Below, piece after piece: positions 57,501-64,000 of a stretch of 64,000 nt of DNA. Positions within the stretch are counted from its first letter, which is position 1, and every line of letters begins with the position of its first letter. This stretch comes from Blepharisma japonicum. Lineage: Eukaryota; Ciliophora; Heterotrichea; Heterotrichida; Blepharismidae. The position numbers were made by a program, and so were the translations under genes. The stretch is from assembly GCA_949751835.1 (NCBI GenBank), contig CATKHK010000053.1, positions 124,001-188,000 on the forward strand, read 5' to 3'. The notes beneath the pieces were generated by a model. That model saw only the letters and a program-made list of their open reading frames with translations, was not told the DNA's origin and did not search any database.

Positions 57501-58238
57501 TACACCGCAAATTCTACTTCCCTGACATGTGATAAAGACCAAATCATCATTCCTCCAGTGAAAAAGCCAACAGTTACTTCAAGCGAAATCTCAGCCTTTG
57601 CTGTTTATGCGCTTATAGGAGAAACTCTATTAGCCTTAATAATTATATTGATAGCAAAATTTGTAAGCCCAGACATGTACTTACAAAAAGCGACTGTTTT
57701 ATTTATATTCAGCGCTATTGAATTCACTGAAAGGATATTTCTGCTAATTTTCCTATGGATTGATAAAGGCTCAGAAGCTTCAATTCTTGTAGGGATCACA
57801 GCTTCATTTTTAGCTGGATCAAGTGTATTATCAATGATGTTTTTAATTTTGCATTTAGACCCACTGGTAGAAAGCAGCGCAGCTTTAGATGAATTTTCAC
57901 AGAAATTTAAATGGTCATACAGGATCACAAGATTTTTGTCTTTGCTTTTTGGGATCCACTTTATAAGAATATTGTATAGTGGATTCTTTGGTCTTCCTGT
58001 ATCAACTCATGCAAAGACGCTGGGGAATGTGAATGCGTTTAGATTTCCATTGGAAAGATTGAGCTTGTATAATTTGACTGTTATCAATGTGCCTCAGCTA
58101 TTCCAACATATAGCTATTTTGGGATTGTATTCATATATGAGTGATGTTTGGCAGATATCACTTTTTGGGATTTGCTTGGAATTATTTGTATCGATTTATT
58201 ACTTTTGGGACTGGTATAGAGGTCCTTGGAGAATTTAA
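51531..58238 (+). CDS. Giant Cys-rich repeat membrane protein
   Basis: One exon of 2235 residues, open only when TGA (about 53115, 53682, 56814) is Trp. It has a signal peptide (MKNSAAFFLLLLQNVLSF). The first ~1000 residues are Ser/Thr/Asn-rich, beta-strand-like and repetitive (TLTQSLPNVPAGFKAVMILP; repeated NIQNP/IKNM motifs), probably tandem immunoglobulin-like folds. Residues ~1020-2010 are furin/GCC2-like Cys-rich modules (CHFTCATCLG, CDASCQTCNG, CDQTCLTCNG), including four exact-length 98-residue units. The last ~220 residues carry several membrane segments (FAVYALIGETLLALIIILI, VLFIFSAIEFTERIFLLIFL) and end in WDWYRGPWRI. It resembles the large Cys-rich surface proteins common in ciliates; adhesion or sensing is inferred. 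Confidence 0.85.
55557..56732 (+). repeat. Four in-frame tandem repeats of exactly 294 bp
   Basis: Units begin at 55557, 55851, 56145 and 56439, each 98 codons, with a partial fifth from 56733. A unit carries SQFVYTLEGKKLCY, then NSCPSPSLKYY, NNNQPTCI, SSCPSQHYYITSDNSSCLAC, DQTCLTCNGTASNNC and GxxPFLTEDSKC. The NNNQPTC block falls at 55671, 55965, 56259 and 56553, spacing 294 each time. DNA identity is moderate while length is invariant. Confidence 0.93.
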
Positions 58239-59218
58239 GCTATTAAATAATTAAACAATGTTTTATTAATTTTTCTAACTTATAAATGCTAATTACTAAA
58301 TTAGTTTTTGACAATAAAACTGATAAGTAAAATTGCAAATAACTTTAATTAATTGAGGATAAAAAGATGAATTAATATTAATATATTTATTAAGGTTTAT
58401 TATTTAAGGCATTTTTAAGACTTTGATTTCAATTAAATCATTTATTGATAATTATTTGAAGAAAAGATCCAAATTAAATTATTTAATATAATTTTGCTTT
58501 CATTGTTTAATATCAGGTTAAGTTTTTATTAAATATCTAATTGAACTTTTGAGGGTCGATTAAATATATGTTATAGTTTTAAAAATCAGCCATAACCTCC
58601 TTTGAAAATATCATTTATTTTGTAATATTTGCATATATCTTTTAGATTATATTAAATATATATAAATTTTTATTTTGGTTTGTAATTTTTTAATTTTTAT
58701 CACAAACAAAATTTTTTAAAATATAATAAATTTTATTTTATCTAATTCTATAGAGTCTACTTATTTTTAAAACTTATTTTGAACGCAAATTATAGTTCTT
58801 AATAAAAAAATCACATGCAAAATGACGAGAAATTCATTCTAAATAATATTAAAAAAGGCAAAATTTTCTGTTCATAACATTTAATATTTAAGTAATGCTA
58901 CAATTTCATGTTTCTTTATTATTTGATAGTTACAGTAAAATAATCAATTCTTTCTATCTAATAAAAAAACTGTTACATTTTAGCTAATCTCCTAAAAACG
59001 ATTTTTTTTTTAAAAATCCTCTCATTTCTGAATTAATTAAAGTGAGAGAAATATGATGGTAGATAAAAAAATAAAGATTTTGTTTAAATTATTACCAACT
59101 ATCCGCCACCGGGCTTTTTTACTGGTCATTATTCTCCTCATAAATTGATAATTGTCTATATATAAGAATTCCTTATTTTTTATTAATCTGAGGATAATTT
59201 TAATTCCATATTAGATTT
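58239..59218. other. Long AT-rich gene-free region
   Basis: 980 bp, the longest empty stretch in the window, with many A/T runs. No frame, RNA gene or repeat can be supported. It contains the 3' end of the giant gene and the promoter of the PHD gene. Confidence 0.6.
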
Positions 59219-61045
59219 ATGTTTTTTTCTAATAAGTTAGAAATGTTTTGTGATCTTTTAAAAACAATCAAGATTGCCCAGAGCCACAACAAGTCCAAAG
59301 ACATCTGCATAGGAAATATGCTTTGGTTTTACATTAACAATCAATACTTTAAAAGCGCGTCAGTAACAGCACAACTTCCAAATATTGACATGACGCTTGA
59401 TATTGAATTAGAATATGATCATACTGACAACGAATCTTATATTGATAATCTTATTACTAAGTATGAAGCTGAGCTAGAACATTGTGAAAATGATGTATCT
59501 CAAATCTTTCCGGAACAAAAAAAAGGGCTTGATAATAACTACCCAAAACTACTCAGTGAGTACGAAATAGTTTTGTCAGAAATTACAAATATAGAGTACC
59601 GAAAGACTCTAAATGCTTATTTAGACTATATAGAAAAAAGATCGAAGTCTGAAAACACCATTGAAAAACCTTCAACGCCACCAATGCATGATGATGAATT
59701 TTCCTGTGAGATTTGTGGGGATGGAGATTATGAAGATGATGATTTGATCGTAATTTGTTCCGGTTGCAATACAGGAGTACATATGAAATGCTATGGAATT
59801 CTTGTAGTTCCAGATACTGACTGATACTGCATAGCTTGCCAAAAACAGCCAGAAAGGCGAAATGAAATTCGATGTGCGTTGTGTCCAAATAAAGGAGGGG
59901 TAATAAAGCCGACTGTTCTTTTTACATCTCTTCATTCTGAGTATCCTCATTATCCGTGGACCGGAGAACCTGAACAAATTTGGGCTCACGTGTTCTGTGT
60001 GATGCATTTAGATTTTTCGTGCTTCCAAGATCAAGAATTGATGTCAGAAATTGATATTTCGAAAATCAACAAGGACCGATTTCAGCTCAAATGCCAAAAA
60101 TGCAACACAAAAAACGGAGCCTGTGTACAGTGCCATCATGGGAGATGTACAGTGGGATTTCATCCATTATGTGCTAGAAATAATTTTCTTAGCACCAGGG
60201 ATAAAACAGGATTTGATGATATGAATTGCTATTGCTCTAAACATCGGCCACTTAGGTTGAGGAAACAAATAGAAAGCCTTGAGAAAAAGTCTGTGGAGGA
60301 TATATTGTATTTAGGAAGGGCACTTCAAAAATTCGAAGCAAGAAAAATCAAAAAGAATCAGCTAACCTGCCAAACTCCACTCCAAGTTAAGCGACAGAGG
60401 AGTGGAGATTTTTCTTATGAAGAAAAGTTAGAGCTGCTGAAAATTGTTGAAGCAAGGCTTGCAAAAGAAGAAAAACCAGGCTTCAAATTTGCCTTCACCA
60501 AGGCAAGCTCTCAGAAAAAGTTACGAGGAGGTGTGCAAGTATCCAAACCTTTGCAATACACAGTTTTGCATCCTCAAATAATTTTGTTAGAAAAAATTGC
60601 TTTACCAGGGAGAAAATACCTGGATTGTTATAAACTTTACAATGAATCAATATTCCCTATAATTAAAAAAGAAATTCAAATTTTAGGAAAGCCTTTAGTA
60701 GTTTATGAGCCAACATTAAGAGAAAAAGCGAAGCTGAAAAAGTACATTAAGCCTATAGGAGGAGCTAAAAGAGGAAGGAAGCCAAAACAACCTGTACTTG
60801 AAGATCTTGTAAGTCAAGAGCTTCATTGTTTGTGCAGGAAGCCATTTGTTGAAGCCACACCAAAGAGAAATGATGAGACAGATGAGGATTATGAGCAAAG
60901 GATTAGAGATAGCGAAATGATTGCTTGTGATGAATGTGGAAAATGATTCCACAGCGAATGTATAGGATTAAAGAGGTATGAAGTTCCGGAAACATTCTAT
61001 TGTGAAGAATGTTCCCCGAAGAGAGCGAAAATTGAATGTAGTTAG
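59219..61045 (+). CDS. PHD / extended-PHD / PHD chromatin-reader protein
   Basis: 608 residues in one exon, with TGA Trp codons such as the conserved Trp before YCIAC at about 59822. A PHD finger lies at ~163-215 (CEICGDGDYEDDDLIVIC, CNTGVHMKCYG). It is followed directly by an extended PHD (ePHD) to ~345 (RCALCPNKGGVIKP, WAHVFCVMH, CQKCNTKNGACVQCHHGRC, GFHPLCARNN). This PHD-ePHD pair is the PZP module of BRPF, JADE and AF10/AF17 proteins, which reads histone H3 tails and DNA. A Lys-rich middle contains GGAKRGRKPKQP (AT-hook-like). A second, C-terminal PHD (CLCRKP ... IACDECGKWFHSECIGL ... FYCEEC) completes it. Probably a subunit of a histone acetyltransferase or methyltransferase complex; that is inference. 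Confidence 0.9.
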
Positions 61046-61315
61046 TGTATATAACTATTATTGTAGCCTCTTAACTTTAGCGATATTTATGATAATATTT
61101 TGATATGATTTTCTTTATTATCATGCTCAAAGCAATTTAAAATCTGTTTAAGCTTGCTATTTGGATAATTTTTCTTGGAATTATAATCGTATTCATTATC
61201 CAGGACATTAAATGAATTTACTAGAATTTTAAAAATCTGATGATATTTTATAGTATGAGATTTCAATTAATTTAATCATAAATTAAGTAAATATTCGAAT
61301 TATGTGATATAGAGA

Positions 61316-63523
61316 TTACATCACAATTATTTTATCTCTACTGAGTCCTTCAGCCTTCAACGAATCAAGAATACACTTATTGTACCCAGAAGGTCCACAA
61401 ACCCAAGCTAGATCAGGCTTGAGCGCTCCACATTCTTTAACTAATCCAGGCAAAAGTTCTCGTCTTTCAGAAGTGATGACAACTAGTTTAAATCTGCTTT
61501 CTCCTAAAGCACTAGCAGTCGCCTCAAGAAGATCTAAGCCAAAGAAGTCTTTCAAACTTCTAAAAGAAACTATAAGAGTAAATGAAAATTCAACTTGCGG
61601 GTTATTTCTTATAGTCCAAAGATAGCAGGCTATATCCAGAAATGGAACTAAGCCTGTACCAGCTGCAAAGGCTACATATTTTCCAGAGAATTCTGATAAG
61701 CAAAGTCCGGGTCCTAATGGACCTTTGAGGTTTATTTTATCTTTTGCTTGACAAGACTTCAAATGTTGGGTTAAGGCTCCTTGAGGATATTCTTTATAAA
61801 TCAGCTGTAATCTACCGCTTTTCACATTTGGATAAGTGCTAACCCTATAGCCACTTTCTTGGCATTCAATGGCCCATGAATTCAAGTTGCAAAAGAACGC
61901 GCTATAGTATCTCGATACATTTTTCCCATCAACTTCTGCGTTAATCCTAAAATGTTTACCAAGCCATGAAGGGTTTTTGCATTTCGAGCTCATATTGAAG
62001 TTCTTAGAGCTTAATACAAGTAAATAAGTATTTTCGCTTAATATATGCTGTGATTTGACGCTCCACATCATAGAATCCATCAATTCCTCATAGTTAAGAG
62101 GTATTAAAAACTCATCTGGATAAGGAACTTTGGCTACTACAAGCTTTTTAAGCAGATCAAAAGACTCAGATGAATGAGTATATGGCTCTAAGTCGCCATT
62201 TGCGCTGCTGCAACCAATCATGTATTTTCCTGTATCTTCTCCGATAGAATCATTCAGCATATATGCTCCTCCTGGATGGGAAAACTTAAAATCAGTTATA
62301 TCAATAACAAATTCTTCATAAAACATGTAATCTTTATTTTTCATTGTCATCTCTTTAAGAGCTTCTCTATGAGTTATACTCCTGCTTGCCTTATAAAGAA
62401 ACGGGAATCTTTTGGAGAGCTTTAGCTTTGCCCAGACAACGCATTGGGATGGAATAAGATTTATCCATTTATGATCGATTTCAAAGGAAACACATATTAA
62501 TGTGCATATTGCAGTCCAGAATAATATTCCGCTGACCTCATCTAATTCGCTTTCTACAAGCCAAAACCCTGATATATTGATTAGAACGCCAAGGATTGCC
62601 ATAATCCATCCAATTGATTTATGAAGTCTTCTTGTTTGGTAAATTGCTGAAAAGCTGGTCGAAGAAGTCTGCAGCCATCTTACAATTAAACCAGAAATGC
62701 CTTGGGATACTACAGTTCCTGTTAAGAGGAATCCAAGCCTAGCGTGGTACCTTGGCACTTCTGTAAAAGTTTCATAAGAAGCAGGATGTTTATAAAAAGC
62801 TAATCCAACACTAAATAGGGTAAAAAAAATAACCAGGGAAAAAGAAATTAAATGGCATGGATACCAGAGTTTCCAGCTTTTATAGTGCCTGGCAACAATA
62901 ATAGCTGCGGGAGCTAATATTCCCCATGAAATTATCATAAGCAATGCATGAGTTGCATAGTAAGCGAAATCATTCTCATCAACTTGATAGTTAGCTTTCT
63001 CTGTTTTTGATGCAAATACAATGGTTGATGCTCCATAATCGTCATGCTCATCGAAGCGTTTTGTTCTTTTTTGATATGCCCAGTTAATGTCCATAACTTG
63101 GTCAGGAACTATAGGTTTGTCATACTTGTCTCCAGTGTCCAATTTTCGGCTAAAGTATACATCAATCATTCTTCCTGATGAAGTTGAATAGCCTCCTTTG
63201 ATATATTTTAAGTCATTAGTTCCTTGAAGATCAGTATCTGAGAAAGGAGTGTCATGATTTTCTGACCAGATATCCATCAGTTCTATGGTAGAGTTTGCGG
63301 TTTTTTTCTGTAGAGCCACAATCATATCACATCCAAACATTGTATTAGCAAACCCTATGCTGCACCAATCCGCCTTGCACTACATAAATGCTACCTTAAA
63401 GTTGAATATGATTTCATCGTTTGAGATTTCCCAGCCAATTGTCATGATGTTATTGATCTTTTGGTAAATCATCTGTGCATGGGCCAAGAAGGTCAAAAGT
63501 GTCAAAAGGAATATCTTGGTCAT
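61316..63523 (-). CDS. DOMON - cytochrome b561 - cytochrome b5 - flavin reductase fusion
   Basis: 730 residues from two exons (63395-63523 and 61316-63379) split by a 15-nt intron. A signal peptide (MTKIFLLTLLTFLAHA) and a DOMON-like domain (WEISNDEIIFNFK, WCSIGFANTMFGCDMIVAL) are followed by a cytochrome b561 core with the spaced His residues (YYATHALLM, YPCHLISF, RYHARLGFL, RLHKSIGWIM). A cytochrome b5 domain comes next (VIDITDFKFSHPGGAYML, HPGG heme ligand). The end is an FAD/NAD(P)H reductase: RYYSAFF, then KINLKGPLGPG, FAAGTGLVPF and WVCGPSGYNK. It should pass electrons from cytosolic NAD(P)H through flavin and heme across the membrane, for example to ferric iron or monodehydroascorbate. 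The substrate is unknown. Confidence 0.9.
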
Positions 63524-63738
63524 TGTTAATATACAATGAAAAATTAGATAAATCGTCCAGTAATTATGTGTTGATTAAATATGTATTTTATTGATAATTG
63601 TAATGGCAAGAAAAATAATAAAAGAATGGAAGTTTATAAAAGTCAGCACCAACATCTAAGAAGATGCATATAATGTTATGAAAAACACTTTGATACGATT
63701 ATTGTTAGAACGGCATGCATCGGATAATTATTTCTAAA

Positions 63739-63921
63739 TTAAATATCTAAGCATGCAGGTTCGTTAAAAAAATTCGTTATTTCATCTCCTAAATAAAAAA
63801 TACAATATTCTTCATGCCTATCAAATCCTTTTCCTTTCATCAATTTTCTAAAGTTGAATTCCATATCAATCAATGAAAAATTTGTTATCAAGTTTCTCTC
63901 ATAGTATAATTTAGGTTGAAA
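63739..63921 (-). CDS. Possible C-terminal exon of a gene running off the window
   Basis: A frame open from 63921 down to TAA at 63739 encodes residues such as NFSLIDMEFNFRKLMKGKGF and HEEYCIFYLGDEITNF, a composition that looks coding. The upstream sequence (63922-64000) has open stretches in other frames, so one or more small introns or a frameshift must join it. I could not find a clean 15-17 nt GT..AG intron. No family is recognised. Confidence 0.35.
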   Translation of the reverse strand, partial: FQPKLYYERNLITNFSLIDMEFNFRKLMKGKGFDRHEEYCIFYLGDEITNFFNEPACLDI

Positions 63922-64000
63922 CTATTGAGTCGTTCTGAGAAGAGTGAAGAATTTGCTCCTCCTTCTAACTTGATTTTGCTGTGAATCTGCTTGCCAACTT

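Noticed and set aside
51531-58238. Possibility that the giant gene is several adjacent genes or a pseudogene
   Set aside because: All segments are in the same frame and the only interruptions are TGA codons; the repeats continue across them.
59041-59160. Possible tRNA or structured RNA around the GC-richer CCGCCACCGGGC stretch
   Set aside because: No cloverleaf or A/B box pattern could be assembled by eye.

Overview
The window looks like macronuclear DNA from a heterotrich ciliate, most likely Blepharisma or a close relative. Three signs agree. (1) The DNA is very AT-rich and genes are packed with short spacers. (2) TGA is read inside genes where conserved tryptophans are expected (for example in the Rieske oxygenases, the metallo-beta-lactamase hydrolase and the USP), alongside TGG, and every gene whose end is seen stops at TAA or TAG. 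(3) Introns are tiny: more than 25 GT..AG introns of 15-17 nt, plus one apparent 20-nt one, restore reading frames exactly. The species is an inference; the code and introns are seen directly. Because TGA is sense, a standard-code ORF scan breaks most of these genes into fragments, and the coordinates here are for the rejoined genes.

Positions 1-24895 (all minus strand except one small plus-strand ORF): six tandem paralogues of a large surface protein. Each has a signal peptide, a shared IERIPSTNP motif, about ten kelch-like motifs, a GCC2/GCC3 (ephrin-receptor-like) Cys-rich block, several membrane segments and a short cytoplasmic tail. There are two subfamilies: four copies at 1-12950 and two at 14670-23374. 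Two 443-residue Rieske oxygenases of the sterol C7-desaturase (DAF-36/Neverland/DES7) type are interleaved with them. A degenerate CACTATAGGCA minisatellite lies upstream of the fifth kelch gene.

Positions 25435-35092: a metallo-beta-lactamase (glyoxalase II-like) hydrolase, a nucleolin-like RRM protein, an EGF/TM/RING-H2 protein, two related secreted Cys-rich proteins (one with a single module and a probable GPI tail, one with two tandem modules), a PLAC8 protein, a decayed 3' end of a non-LTR retrotransposon, and an ankyrin-SAM-SAM protein.

Positions 35480-51467: housekeeping and regulatory genes: a TPR/HAT repeat protein, a mitotic cyclin, coiled-coil proteins, a beta-ketoacyl-synthase-like protein that has lost its catalytic Cys and one catalytic His, a FAIM1-domain protein, a dual-specificity phosphatase and a USP48-like deubiquitinase. 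Positions 51531-58238 hold one 2235-residue membrane protein with Cys-rich repeats, including four tandem units of exactly 294 bp. After an empty 980-bp AT-rich stretch come a PHD/ePHD chromatin reader (59219-61045) and a DOMON-cytochrome b561-cytochrome b5-flavin reductase fusion (61316-63523). No tRNA, rRNA or CRISPR was recognised.
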